The notes under the pieces are model-generated. The model was not told the origin of the DNA and ran no database searches. It worked only from the letters and a program-made list of their open reading frames with translations. The translations under genes were made by a program, and so were the position numbers. A stretch of 64,000 bases of DNA from assembly GCF_018494085.1 (NCBI RefSeq), contig NZ_JABBFP010000002.1, forward strand, positions 1-64,000, written 5' to 3'. This document shows positions 35,738 to 45,440 of the stretch, piece after piece. Numbering within the stretch: the first letter of the stretch is position 1; each line of letters starts with the position of its first letter. This DNA comes from Rosenbergiella collisarenosi (GTDB lineage Bacteria > Pseudomonadota > Gammaproteobacteria > Enterobacterales > Enterobacteriaceae).

Positions 35738-36222
35738 TAAAGACCAACTCTAAGACAATTTTAATAGCGATTAGGGTATGACTCCTTCAGGCCAATCGTG
35801 CAGGATGGATATCTCGCAATACTGAGTGCGGAAGGATCCTATTGGAAATGAAGGAGTAATGCGACCTTTTCATTATGCACATGGCGTAATCGATACGGCG
35901 TAAGCAGGCGTTGTCGCTTCTATTTCGGACGCAGCATGATAAAGCATTCACTGCCTATTGTTAAGCTCCGCTACGGATGATCAGTGCGACGCTCATACTA
36001 CCTTCAGAGCGATTCTCGGCTAAGATGATAAAAGTTGAGCTCATGGCGATAACCGTTTAAGGATAACCTTTTTATTCTCGACGCAGTATAATAAGGAACT
36101 TAGACGGCCGATTTAGCGCTAGTATGCTAACATCCCCGTCGAATGGCACTCACTACCCCAGTGTATCGAACGGCTCGAGTGTGAATCGCCCTTAGTCCGT
36201 ATTGCGAGGTCAATGTTAAGTT
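35738..36222. promoter_or_regulatory. Divergent region flippase / lptF
   Basis: 485 bases between the flippase operon and lptFG, holding promoters for both. In E. coli pepA lies divergent here. I find no PepA coding sequence, only a 27-codon minus-strand open frame (35961-36044 area) without likeness to it. No hairpin of note. Confidence 0.35.
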
Positions 36223-37293
36223 ATGTATCTGTTTGAGCGTTATGTCATGAAAGAAACCCGCAACGTCGTGTTGATGATTGTCGGTTTTTTAATCTTTATC
36301 TTCACTATTTATTCTGCTCAACGATATCTGACTGATGCGGCAAACGGTACGCTTGCGCTGAAGGCTGTATTCGTCATTGTTTTTTATAAGGCATTAATCG
36401 CCTTGGAGATGCTGCTGCCCATCGGGCTGTATGTTGCGACCGCTATCTCCTTGGGGCAGCTTTATAGTGACTCTGAGATTACCGCGGCACTCGCAGCAGG
36501 GATCTCACCCCTAAGGCTTTATCGCGGTATTCTGTTACTCGCCATCCCGGTCGGTATCGCCTGTGCGCTGCTATCAATGTATGGCCGCCCGTGGGCATAC
36601 GCACACATCGATCAGTTAATGCAGAATTCGCAGTCGAGTTTTGACGTTAGCCACTTGCAAGCGAATAAATTTAATATCGAGGATAACGGTACGATGGTTC
36701 ACGCACAAACTATCACGCCGAACGATAATCATATTCAAAATACCTTTATTTACACGACAGCTAATGGCGTCACCAAGGTCTTCCGCTCTCAGGTGGCGAA
36801 TATCGATAATACTCATCCCGAGACGCCAATTGCTCATCTACAGTCGGGGTCGGCTTACACGTTTGAACATGGTAGTAGCAACGATAGCCAGCAGACGTAT
36901 CGTAACCTCGCCATTAACCTAAAGCCGCCCGTGGACGACGATGAAACCCGCAGTAAAGCCAAGTCTATGCGTACGCTCGAGAGATCGCAGGATTTATCCG
37001 ACGTTGCAGAGCGCCAATGGCGTCAGACACGTGGGCTTAATGCTGTGCTCATGACCTTGCTCGCGATCCCCCTTAGCCGCGTTCGTCCGCGACAAGGACG
37101 CTTCTCAGTCTTACTGCCGTTAGCCTTGGTATTCATCGTGATCTTTTTTGCCGGGAATATCTGCCGCACCTTGGTGAGCAACGGGATGTTACCGTCAATC
37201 CCAGGCGTATGGTTAGTTTCGTGGTGTATGTTACTGGGTATCGCTTATTTTTGGGTTAGAGACTCTTCACTGCTAAAGAAGTTTATTAAATGA
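36223..37293 (+). CDS. lptF: LPS export permease LptF
   Basis: A 356-residue inner-membrane subunit of the LptB2FGC lipopolysaccharide extractor. Six membrane segments, three at each end, flank a periplasmic beta-jellyroll (about residues 125-260). The opening YLFERYVMKETRNVVLMIV and the RVRPRQGRFSVLLPLALVF segment match the YjgP family. It overlaps lptG by four bases. Confidence 0.96.
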   Translation: MYLFERYVMKETRNVVLMIVGFLIFIFTIYSAQRYLTDAANGTLALKAVFVIVFYKALIALEMLLPIGLYVATAISLGQLYSDSEITAALAAGISPLRLYRGILLLAIPVGIACALLSMYGRPWAYAHIDQLMQNSQSSFDVSHLQANKFNIEDNGTMVHAQTITPNDNHIQNTFIYTTANGVTKVFRSQVANIDNTHPETPIAHLQSGSAYTFEHGSSNDSQQTYRNLAINLKPPVDDDETRSKAKSMRTLERSQDLSDVAERQWRQTRGLNAVLMTLLAIPLSRVRPRQGRFSVLLPLALVFIVIFFAGNICRTLVSNGMLPSIPGVWLVSWCMLLGIAYFWVRDSSLLKKFIK

Positions 37294-38366
37294 ATATCTT
37301 TTCGCGCTATCTCATCCGCCATCTGTTCATCGGCTATTTTGCTGCGGCACTCTTATTGGTGCCGCTATTTACGCTCTTTGATTTTATCTCTGAGTTAGAA
37401 GATGTCACTACCAGCTATAGCTGGGGACAGGCACTCCTCGTCGTGGTATATCTCGTCCCTCGCTGCTTGGTGAATCTAAGCCCGTTTATCGCATTATTAG
37501 GCGGTATCGTTGGATTGGGGAATATGTCGAAGAATATGGAACTGACTGCGATCCGCTGTGCAGGTTTCTCTATTTTTCGCATCGCTCTCGTCGTATTACT
37601 CTCAGGGGTTATGTTCACCGCCTCGTTGGCGATTATCGATGAGTGGATTGCTTCGCCTTTGCAGCAACAGGCTCAATTACGTAAGGACACGGCGTTGGCG
37701 GAGAGCCAAGATAGCGATTCCGATGCGAAAACGATTTGGGGGCAGCAGGGGGATGAGTTTGTCCGTATTGACCACTTAGATAAACAAGGGCAACCTCAGG
37801 GTATCGAGATCTTTGATTACAACAGTGATCTCACCTTAAAAAATTATTTGTCTGCAGAATCAGCGACCTATGGTGAAAATAATGCTTGGACACTGCACAA
37901 TGTAAAACATACGCAATGGCAGGGAGACCGCCAATCCACCAGCCAACAGGCGACGATGCCCTGGGTATCTATATTTAATAGTAACAACCTAAAACAGCTA
38001 CAGTTATCGAGCGAGAGCTATTCTATTCCTCAGCTAAAGAATTATATTCACTATTTGAAAGCGACCGAACAGCCGTCGATGGAATATCGTTCGGCATTGT
38101 GGCAAAAGCTGGGGCGGCCTATCTTAGTATTAGCGATGGTGCTGTTAATTATTCCCTTTACCTTCGTTAATGCGCGGGAAACAGGAATGGGAAATCGGCT
38201 GGCGTTGGGGGTTATTGTCGGCTTGGTGACGTATATCATCTACCAGATATGTATTAACCTCGGGCTTATTTTCTCCATTACTCCGCTTATTGCCGTCGTT
38301 ATTCCTCCTGTACTCATGTTATTGGCCTCTATCGCCTTGGTCTACCGATTCAATCAGAAGAAGTAG
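37290..38366 (+). CDS. lptG: LPS export permease LptG
   Basis: 358 residues, partner of LptF in the LPS transport ABC complex. The same 3 + 3 membrane layout with a central jellyroll. NIFSRYLIRHLFIGYF and GRPILVLAMVLLIIPFTFVNARETGMGNR (in part) are YjgQ features. Translationally coupled to lptF. Confidence 0.96.
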   Translation: MNIFSRYLIRHLFIGYFAAALLLVPLFTLFDFISELEDVTTSYSWGQALLVVVYLVPRCLVNLSPFIALLGGIVGLGNMSKNMELTAIRCAGFSIFRIALVVLLSGVMFTASLAIIDEWIASPLQQQAQLRKDTALAESQDSDSDAKTIWGQQGDEFVRIDHLDKQGQPQGIEIFDYNSDLTLKNYLSAESATYGENNAWTLHNVKHTQWQGDRQSTSQQATMPWVSIFNSNNLKQLQLSSESYSIPQLKNYIHYLKATEQPSMEYRSALWQKLGRPILVLAMVLLIIPFTFVNARETGMGNRLALGVIVGLVTYIIYQICINLGLIFSITPLIAVVIPPVLMLLASIALVYRFNQKK

Positions 38367-38397
38367 GCAAGATGAGTGGCTATAGCAAATAGCTTAA

Positions 38398-38425
38398 CGC
38401 CTCGCGGAAAATAAGCCGCGAGGCG
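38398..38425. terminator. Hairpin between lptG and ygiW
   Basis: Perfect 10-bp GC-rich arms 38398-38407 and 38416-38425 between convergent genes. T-runs are absent, so termination is likely but not certain. Confidence 0.6.
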
Positions 38426-38434
38426 AGTCGGTAG

Positions 38435-38815
38435 CTAGTTCACCAGCGTTACTGTCTTAATATCAATATCGACGTTGTTGCCATCTTTATCAATTTCACC
38501 CTCTAACCGCACTCGATTTTTGGGCGAGATGGATTGTCCATTCCATTTATGGTCGTCGATTTCTACTACGATGCTGCCGGAGCTATCCATAAACTCATAG
38601 TGCTCGTCGCTAATCTTTTTGGTGATATTTCCCTCTACGACTACCTTGGTATCGTCTTTCAACGCCTTAGCCTGTGCAACCGATAACGTTTTATGCGGGC
38701 CATTGAATCCTCCCCGCTGAGTGCTGTCACTTCCCGGCCCTGTAAAACCTCCCTGATCGGCAAATGCTGGCAGAGTTAAACTCGAGAGTAATGAGAGTAA
38801 AAGTAACTTTTTCAC
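38435..38815 (-). CDS. ygiW: YgiW/VisP-type periplasmic OB-fold stress protein
   Basis: 126 residues. The signal peptide ends AFA, then two QGGF/RGGF-GP repeats, then the BOF domain (DDTKVVVEGNITKKISDEHY, VEIDDHKWNG, RVRLEGEIDKD). It matches E. coli YgiW, implicated in hydrogen peroxide and cadmium stress; the Salmonella homologue VisP binds peptidoglycan sugar and affects lipid A modification. A GGAG ribosome site precedes the start. Confidence 0.88.
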   Translation of the reverse strand: MKKLLLLSLLSSLTLPAFADQGGFTGPGSDSTQRGGFNGPHKTLSVAQAKALKDDTKVVVEGNITKKISDEHYEFMDSSGSIVVEIDDHKWNGQSISPKNRVRLEGEIDKDGNNVDIDIKTVTLVN

Positions 38816-39200
38816 GGCGTTCTCCTTTTAAGATTTCCTATAAAGCGTAGCAGTGGCTTGTCATAAAGTTTTACATGTTACTGAATTTTGTGAGCGACAT
38901 TACGGTTTTGGTGTTGGCAAGTAAGGATAGGGGGTATTTATCAAACTTGGTTGTGCTCGACTTACGCCGATACAAGGCGTAAATCGTAATAGGGTTGATT
39001 AGTGGGGAAAGTGTTATTGGCCCATGCGGGCTTTCAGAACTTCTACGGATGGCTCTGGAATAATCTTTGAAGACTGATGGAGTTTGAATAAGTACGTCTA
39101 GTTATTGCTCAAAAGGTTATTGTTTGATTAAGTTTCCTTTCGTGTACCTAAAAGTGAGCCAATTATTTTTTTCTCATCATGAAATATTCTCCTGTAAACC
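38816..39200. other. Gene-free start of the decayed island
   Basis: Promoter of ygiW at the left end, then about 350 bases with frequent stops in all frames. I see nothing recognisable. Confidence 0.3.
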
Positions 39201-39675
39201 TCATCTCTTTGACGCGATCTGACGTACTGTCATCGGGAATTCATAAGCAGTGGTTTCCCAAAATTTAGGCGAAAAATCAAACTCGTATCGACTTCTGAAC
39301 TCTTTTTCGAAACCGTCACCATAGGCGGAAATAAAATTATCAACTTCCAGCGTTTTGCCAGATGATTTCATCTGCTCTGCCATTACACGGTCTAACGGAG
39401 TACTGCGCGATCGGATCATATCCATTATCAGGTTTCGCTTTTCGTCGGCCTCACGTGCGGCCTGTTCCCGTGTGACGAAACCGAGATTACCCCGTGTTCT
39501 GAGGTCCTCAGCTATTTCTCCGATACGCTTTCAATATACAAGACGTAAACGAGGTCCGGGCCGCTACCGCTAAATATCCCCCCTGAAGCACATTAATAGC
39601 TACTTTAAATTGCTCACGTCCGCGACTGTCTATTGAGTTCAAAAAAGACGTGTCCATTTTTATTCCATCTGCCAT
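39201..39675 (-). pseudogene. Frameshifted gene of unknown function
   Basis: Reading the minus strand from an ATG at 39675 gives MADGIKMDTSFLNSIDSRGR..., which stops at about 39509. One base-shift later the frame continues as EIAEDLRTRGNLGFVTREQA and runs to the stop at 39201 with ordinary codon use (RSRSTPLDRVMAEQMKSSGK). The two parts together would make a soluble protein of about 155 residues. A frameshift near 39515-39530 has probably broken it. Family not recognised; such compact proteins are common in phage and polymorphic-toxin regions. Confidence 0.6.
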
Positions 39676-40035
39676 ATTGAGCTACCTGTACCAAAACAAG
39701 CTAGGGATCTGAAATCTAGTCGTCCCATTAAAATAGTTTTATAGAAGAGCTTACACACTTTCCACCTTAGTTTTTTGAATTTATAAATAGTCACTTTATT
39801 GGTGATTGATAGAGCTTACACGCCAAATACATTGGGCATAGCGGATGTAGCGTCCAAATCGGTGAATAATAAGAAACCTGATGCGAAAGGCAATACCCAG
39901 CTAGGAAGCGTAGCTAATACCGAGTCAATCGAATCAAAAGCCACAAGTGCCGAGGGATAGGGACTCACCGTAGGGGATTTCTTATAAGGACTAAAAAAAG
40001 TTCGGCGATCCCGTATATTTTAGTAATTGTACGTT
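39676..40035. other. Decayed stretch with a short residual reading frame
   Basis: A 52-codon plus-strand frame (39802-39960) gives a polar tail rich in Asn, Ser, Thr and Lys, beginning VIDRAYTPNTLGIADVASKS. It may be the C-terminal remnant of a larger gene. Nothing else is seen. Confidence 0.3.
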
Positions 40036-40443
40036 TTATAGCCGCATACACATTCTGCTCGAAGTGAATAACGGCCGAAATTTTCGGGGGATTACCGTAC
40101 TTGCCAGCTCGATACTGATTTTGTTTAGTAATTGCAGGTCATGCTCTTTCGCCTGTATCCGCTCAGGGAACGTCAGGATAACCCGGCTGCACGATACGTC
40201 GCTAATGGAGTTACTGAAGTGTGCCCATTCGTTATTTAACACCGGACTGTGTAAGGAATGGACTTCGCGATATTTGGGGAGCAATTGCCACCGTATCGTC
40301 TCTGCATCTCTTCTTGTTAGGTAGGATAATGAGCAAAAAGTCTTTAGCTGAGGTTTTACTTTGAAGATGTTGTTATGGGGGCCCCGTGTTATCCGAGGGA
40401 TGACTGGCTTCAATCCACAATCATTACACTTTTTGGTATACAT
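40036..40443 (-). CDS. Doubtful hypothetical protein
   Basis: About 135 residues from the ATG at 40443, opening MYTKKCNDCGLKPVIPRITRG with one CxxC pair. There is no ribosome site, but a TATAAT-like box lies over the start. It shows no recognised domain and lies in decayed surroundings, so it may not be expressed. Confidence 0.3.
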   Translation of the reverse strand: MYTKKCNDCGLKPVIPRITRGPHNNIFKVKPQLKTFCSLSYLTRRDAETIRWQLLPKYREVHSLHSPVLNNEWAHFSNSISDVSCSRVILTFPERIQAKEHDLQLLNKISIELASTVIPRKFRPLFTSSRMCMRL

Positions 40444-40494
40444 TATAACGTGTACCAATTATCGCCAAATTAAGGGGGGATATCGGTACCTATA

Positions 40495-40575
40495 GCGATC
40501 TCCTTTAGGAAACCTATTCAGTATGTCGAAATATCTCTAAAAGTGAATGGTTCTTTTTGCGGAGATACTTACAGA
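40495..40575. repeat. IS-end-like repeat, left copy
   Basis: This segment is clearly related, by eye about three quarters identical, to 45440-45510: both contain AGTATGTCG, then ATATCT, then CTAAAAGTGAATGGTT and a T/G-rich end. The right copy adjoins an IS3-family transposase remnant, so both are probably old IS ends. Confidence 0.6.
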
Positions 40576-40735
40576 ACCTCAAAGGCCAGCATTACACGCC
40601 AGATTTAACCAATTAGAGGTATCACCAATGATAAATAGTCAACTTTTTAAAAATTACGTTTGATAGTAAATGTTACTGGAAAATACAAAAACTTGAGATA
40701 AGCTTAAATCATTCGACTACTGTGAGTATATTTCC

Positions 40736-41026
40736 TTGAAAAGTTCTCTGGTCGTATACGCTGGATTATCTATCTCTATTATATTCATACACAGTGCGTT
40801 GTGTTACGCATCGGATGGGCGAATCAACTTCCAAGGATACATTACAACAGTACCTTGTGAAATAGAGACTTCACGTGCAGTGCTGGTACATTGTATGGAA
40901 GCGGGGAGTGTACAAGCTGAGGACGTTCATGTGGAGGGAAATGAGCCGTTTGCAAATACTTTTGTCAAGGTATCAACGCAGAACATTGCTTCAAATGCTA
41001 GGAATATCACGATTCAATATAACTAA
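40736..41026 (+). CDS. Truncated fimbrial-subunit-like exported protein
   Basis: 96 residues from a TTG start after a weak ribosome site. Residues 1-26 are a signal peptide (ending CYA). DGRINFQGYITTVPCEIETS is the conserved opening of type 1 pilin-like subunits, with the first Cys and a second in VLVHC. A full subunit would need about 150-180 residues, so the C-terminal strands are missing. The stop lies in the tandem repeat that starts at 41019. Confidence 0.55.
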   Translation: MKSSLVVYAGLSISIIFIHSALCYASDGRINFQGYITTVPCEIETSRAVLVHCMEAGSVQAEDVHVEGNEPFANTFVKVSTQNIASNARNITIQYN

Positions 41027-41078
41027 ATGTGTTCATAGATCAGATAACTAAATGTGTTTATAGATCAGATAACTAGGT
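41019..41078. repeat. 25-bp tandem repeat, about 2.4 copies
   Basis: Unit ATAACTAAATGTGTTCATAG + ATCAG occurs at 41019-41043 and again at 41044-41068 with one C/T change; a third copy begins at 41069 (ATAACTA) and fades. It covers the stop codon of the truncated fimbrial gene. Confidence 0.85.
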
Positions 41079-41242
41079 ATAAATTTGTTAGTAGGGGCCC
41101 CCGAGTAGTAGGACATTAGCTTCTCGATAAGCGCCCCTGCGACTTTTTCGTAGATCTCAACTTATCGCGAGAAGCAAATTGTTTTACGAGCTAACCGTCT
41201 AATTCGAATTCGGGTGCTGAACGTCAGGTTATTACGCGTGAT

Positions 41243-41509
41243 ATGCTGGGTGAATATTATACTCGTAAGATGCTTATTCTTTGGTCATTTCCACTTCGCG
41301 GCTTTAAAGAAGAGACAGGCGTCAAAGGACAGGTGCTTAGGGTAGGGGACTTAGAACTAGGACTAATGCAAAGTTCGCGGATCTCGATAGATCTTAATAC
41401 TTGTATGTTTGATAACGGCGCGCACATTCTACTCTATACGCGTGATTGCCGGGATGTTCCCCTCGTTTTGACTAGTGGAGGTTTTAACGCGCACTGTACA
41501 GATGGGTAA
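41243..41509 (+). CDS. Doubtful hypothetical protein or gene fragment
   Basis: 88 codons with a weak ribosome site. VKGQVLRVGDLELGLMQSSRISIDL could be a beta-rich piece of a larger surface protein, and two cysteines follow. No family recognised. It may be a remnant. Confidence 0.25.
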   Translation: MLGEYYTRKMLILWSFPLRGFKEETGVKGQVLRVGDLELGLMQSSRISIDLNTCMFDNGAHILLYTRDCRDVPLVLTSGGFNAHCTDG

Positions 41510-41841
41510 TATTTGCAGCACAAATGCACTATATCTTTGTCGATATAAATAATACAAGCCACGTTTCTCTCTGGGGTGCGCTCAACTAGGTGAAGTGGCG
41601 GTGTAGTGGTCAACAATAACCTCCATCAGCAACCTAGAAGAGATTAGAACTATTTGCCATTGAGTGGCGGGCATATCGAGGGTGACTTAATTATTTCAGG
41701 GCGTTATGCAGTTGAAGGCAGAAATATTATTGAGAAATCAGGGTAAGATTAGCATCTGATAACCAGCGTCAGACAAAGGGTTTAAGAGTTGCGGGTTATA
41801 GAAATCTAAAGGTTGAATTTTTTGGAGAATCATCGAGCTAA
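41510..41841. other. Decayed stretch before the tail-fibre-assembly fragment
   Basis: A short frame near 41670-41745 reads GHIEGDLIISGRYAVEGRNI and then stops; it could be a scrap of a phage tail gene. No complete gene is present. Confidence 0.3.
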
Positions 41842-42024
41842 AAGATACCCCATAAAATCGCCGCAGAGAAAATAGCGCCGTTACAAGATGCCGTGGATCT
41901 ACAAATAGCGACTAAAGAAGAGATACAGAGATTGAAAGAGTGGAAAAGGTATCGAGTGATACTTAGCCGGGTAGAGCTTAATACTGATGCAGTAATATGG
42001 CCAGATAAGCCGGCTGAAGGCTAA
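41842..42024 (+). pseudogene. Phage tail fibre assembly protein, C-terminal fragment
   Basis: About 60 codons open to the TAA at 42022-42024. They contain KIAAEKIAPLQDAVDLQIAT, KEEIQRLKEWKRYRVILSRV and a WPDKPAEG end. This is the conserved C-terminus of Tfa/Caudo_TAP tail fibre assembly proteins. The N-terminal two thirds are absent and a stop lies just upstream, so this is a remnant of a lost prophage. Confidence 0.8.
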
Positions 42025-42714
42025 GAGACATTTTAGGCTCTTCCCACCCATTAACTCTACCCCAAAAAATAGCTAGTTCGGGTCACCAAAGTTGAACAAA
42101 GAATAGTTTGAGGGTTTAAATTGCGTTAACAAAATTTTCCATTGAGCTGCTAGTAGCAGTTTGAAAATTTATGATAGTTACAATGATAACCGCAGATAAT
42201 ATCTAAGTAATACTTAGATGTCTCTTCCAAATACGTAACACATTTTGGTCAAAATTTAGTAGGAAAATTACCACTTTTCTCCGGTTGAAAAGATCTTCGT
42301 GATAGGTAGTATTTCAGTGGTATAAAAAACATCCTTATGTTAAATAGAAAGTGTATTAATATAGTTTATCGTATATTTTTACATTTTCTATACTCACATT
42401 CATCTAGCTTTGGGAGTTATTTTTTATGTCACTATTATCAGAAAAAATCCGTCAGAATAAGAAGTGTCATTAAGTGATTATATTTATCGTTAAACTTGAA
42501 TTATGATTAATAAGAGAAGTGGTAAGATATCTAGAAATTAATTATTATATTACGCACATAACACCAAGCTTTGCTGAATAAATTTGCTGAGTAAGGCTGT
42601 TCTACAATATACTAGTTATCTCTGTAAACAGAGTATATGGATCAGCCCATAATTTATTGATGCCAACTTACAACAACTACTACCTAGGGTTATTCAAACG
42701 TTAGATAACTATTG
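42025..42714. other. AT-rich gene-poor stretch
   Basis: 690 bases with no substantial gene. A 15-codon frame at 42426-42473 (MSLLSEKIRQNKKCH) has a GGGAG site ten bases upstream and AT-rich promoter-like sequence before it, and may be the start of a lost gene or a tiny peptide. Confidence 0.35.
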
Positions 42715-44754
42715 TTACCGTTTTGTAAGCATTTGCCACATGAACTCCTCGAGCATCGCGTAGTAAAATGCTGCCTGGCTATTTTCTAGGGCAATACCGT
42801 GGCCAGCCTCACTTTCTTCATACAACCATACATTCTTATGGCCCTGCTGCTGCATCATGGCAACCATTTTTCTTGCATGTGCAGGACTAACACGATCGTC
42901 CTGAGTACCTGTGGTAAATAGCACTGGCGGATAGCATTCTTCGGATGATACTTTGTCGAATGGCGAATAGCTTTGTAGCCATTGTAGTTCCTCGACTAGT
43001 TCCGGATCTCCATATTCAGCAATCCATGAGGAACCAGCTAGCCAACGATGGTAGTTGCTCATGTCAAGAAGTGGAACTTCGCATACCAAAGCCCCAAAAT
43101 ATGTGGGGTAGTCTGTCAGCATATTACCAATCAGCAATCCTCCGTTACTCCCTCCCTGAGCTGCAAGTTTGGCTGCACAGGTTACGCCGCGTCGAATCAA
43201 ATCCTTAGCAACGGCTACGAAATCTTCATATGCGCGATGGCGATACTGCTTAAGCGCCGCCCGATGCCACTCTGGACCGTATTCACCGCCCCCACGAATA
43301 TTAGCTACAACGTAAACTCCCCCCTTTTGTAACCAGGTAATTCCTTTAGAACCTATATATTCAGGGGTTAAAGATACTTCAAAACCGCCATAACCATTTA
43401 ATTGAGTAGGATGCTGACCAGTCAGTGCAAGTTCTTTACTAGCTATCTGAAAATATGGGATACGAGTGCCATCCAGAGAATTAGTAAAATGCTGAGTAAC
43501 TTGAAAATTAGTATTATCAAAGCATTCTGGATCTTGCTTCACTACACAGAGCGTTTTGTCATCTAGATTGCCATAACTCAAGCTACAGGGCTGCAGAAAA
43601 CCATAACTTACCAGCTGGTAACGATTACTTTCCAAGTCACAATTTGAAGCTGTAATCGTCGTGAAATCAGGCAATGACAGTGTTTGCACATTAACCCACT
43701 GTCCTTTCTCTATTTTTAAAATCTCAACGCATCCCACCACATCTCGGATTATGTTCAGGAGAAGATAATCACGCGTCGAACTGTAACTCTTTAATATAGC
43801 TTGACTATCAGGCATGAACAAAGCGGTAAAAGTCCTCTTGCCCTGTTGGAAATTAATGAAATCTATTGCCAGTAAAGCCCCAGCGGGATAAGTATTATCC
43901 TTCATTACCCATGCGCTAGTGAGTGTGACTAGTAACCACTTATTAAAAAATCTGCATGATGCATCTTCGGGGATATCGATGGAGTGCAATATTCCCTGAT
44001 CAGTGAGCTGGAATATGCAACTTCGATAAAAATCTAGATTACATTGTACTAATGTTTTTTCGTAACCCAGCGTAAGGTCCCGCCAAGCTGAAACTGTCAA
44101 ATTGGTAGTTTCGCTGGCATAAATTAGAGCTGCATCGGTAGGCAGCGTTCCACGCGACCATCGGTATAGACAACGCGGATAACCTGACGTGGTGAGCGTA
44201 CCTGCTCCCGAATCCAAAGCTAGTAACAGAGTATTAACATCCAGCCAGACTACCGAACTTTTACTTTCGGGAAGAAAGAAACCACCGCTAATAAAAGTTT
44301 TACTAAGAAGATCGAACTCTCTTATTTCACAAGCATCGCCACCCTTCGATAAAAAAATAAGTGCTCGTGAAAAATTAGGATAAAGTAGGTCAGCACCTCT
44401 GAAACTCCAGTTTGTATTTTCACATTCATTCAAGTGATCGATATCCAGCACTGTTTCCCATTCTGGATCAGTAGTCAAATAGGATGTTTCGTGAGTTCGT
44501 CGCCAGATACCGCGAGGGTGACATTCATCTTGCCAGAAATTATAAATAGTATCGTTATAATGGGTACCCCAAGGAATATGCGCTTTGTCATTTAGTGATG
44601 TCAGGACATCCTGCTGCATATTTTGAAAACGATCACCTTGGGTAAATTTCGACATGGTTTTATGATTTTGCTCAGCCACCCAGCGCAGCGCTGTATCGTC
44701 CAGTGGTATCTCAAGTTTACTTAGAAAATCTTGGAAATGTTTCTGCTCCATCAC
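42715..44754 (-). CDS. Prolyl oligopeptidase family serine peptidase (S9A)
   Basis: 679 residues, full length for the family, with no signal peptide, so cytoplasmic. The N-terminal beta-propeller is followed by the hydrolase domain with the catalytic Ser in AAQGGSNGGLL, Asp in TTGTQDDRVSPAHARK and His in ESEAGHGIALENS. It cuts short peptides after proline or similar residues. It stands alone in an AT-rich decayed island but its reading frame is intact, so it is probably acquired and still used. Confidence 0.9.
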   Translation of the reverse strand: MMEQKHFQDFLSKLEIPLDDTALRWVAEQNHKTMSKFTQGDRFQNMQQDVLTSLNDKAHIPWGTHYNDTIYNFWQDECHPRGIWRRTHETSYLTTDPEWETVLDIDHLNECENTNWSFRGADLLYPNFSRALIFLSKGGDACEIREFDLLSKTFISGGFFLPESKSSVVWLDVNTLLLALDSGAGTLTTSGYPRCLYRWSRGTLPTDAALIYASETTNLTVSAWRDLTLGYEKTLVQCNLDFYRSCIFQLTDQGILHSIDIPEDASCRFFNKWLLVTLTSAWVMKDNTYPAGALLAIDFINFQQGKRTFTALFMPDSQAILKSYSSTRDYLLLNIIRDVVGCVEILKIEKGQWVNVQTLSLPDFTTITASNCDLESNRYQLVSYGFLQPCSLSYGNLDDKTLCVVKQDPECFDNTNFQVTQHFTNSLDGTRIPYFQIASKELALTGQHPTQLNGYGGFEVSLTPEYIGSKGITWLQKGGVYVVANIRGGGEYGPEWHRAALKQYRHRAYEDFVAVAKDLIRRGVTCAAKLAAQGGSNGGLLIGNMLTDYPTYFGALVCEVPLLDMSNYHRWLAGSSWIAEYGDPELVEELQWLQSYSPFDKVSSEECYPPVLFTTGTQDDRVSPAHARKMVAMMQQQGHKNVWLYEESEAGHGIALENSQAAFYYAMLEEFMWQMLTKR

Positions 44755-44825
44755 GAATCCTTTTGTTGATAAGCTATCTACTCTTCAATATAGCTCTATT
44801 AAGTGCTTCTGTAAGTAGACCTATT

Positions 44826-45440
44826 TTAGTTCAAGACACTTTTTGAGGTTTCCGGGTTAGCAGCAATCAATCGGTATTCTTCAGGCGTCAGGTTGTTCAG
44901 GGATTCATGAGGTCGCTCACTGTTATATTACCTTTGCCAGCGATTTGTAATTTCCCGTTCTTCATTCAGGATTCTGAACAGATAAAAATCCAGTATTTCA
45001 GTCCTGTATGTCTAGTTAAATCATTCAATAAAAGCATTCTGAGTGGGTTTCCCAGGCTTAATAAACTCCAGTTGCACACCATGATCTTCAGCCCATTGAG
45101 CCAGCGTCAGTGAAATAAATACCGGCTCGTTATCCATCCTAAGTTTCAGCGGATAACCGCGGCTGGCAATGATGCGACCCAAAACTATGATGACCCGCGT
45201 ATAATTCCATACATGACCCCGCTTGCGAATAACTTGAAAAAGCTCCTTAAGGATAGCGTTCAGCCAGCACGGTTAGAGCATCAATGACAACTTCATCACG
45301 CCGTATTTCGCTTTCCAGCTGTAATAGCTGACTTCTGAAATTGCCGCTTCGCGATAGACATTGTTCACCGTTAGACCGGCCCCAACAAGCTTCAGAGCGG
45401 CGATAATCTGGTGTTCAGTAAATTGGACCTTACGCATAGA
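44826..45440 (-). mobile_element. IS3-family insertion sequence remnant (IS407/IS1222-like)
   Basis: The minus strand from 45437 reads MRKVQFTEHQIIAALKLVGA and VSYYSWKAKYG, the start of an IS3-family OrfA. After a large internal deletion the OrfB end follows in pieces: LKLRMDNEPVFISLTLAQWA, QLEFIKPGKPTQNAFIE, then SERPHESLNNLTPEEYRL. Several stops and frameshifts interrupt it. At about 615 bases it is roughly half a normal element and cannot be active. Confidence 0.85.

Noticed and set aside
35961-36044. 27-codon minus-strand frame upstream of lptF, tested as a pepA remnant
   Set aside because: MSSTFIILAENRSEGSMSVA shows no real likeness to the PepA N-terminus and has no ribosome site.
40064-40324. 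86-codon plus-strand frame
   Set aside because: Antisense to another doubtful frame, without ribosome site or domain.
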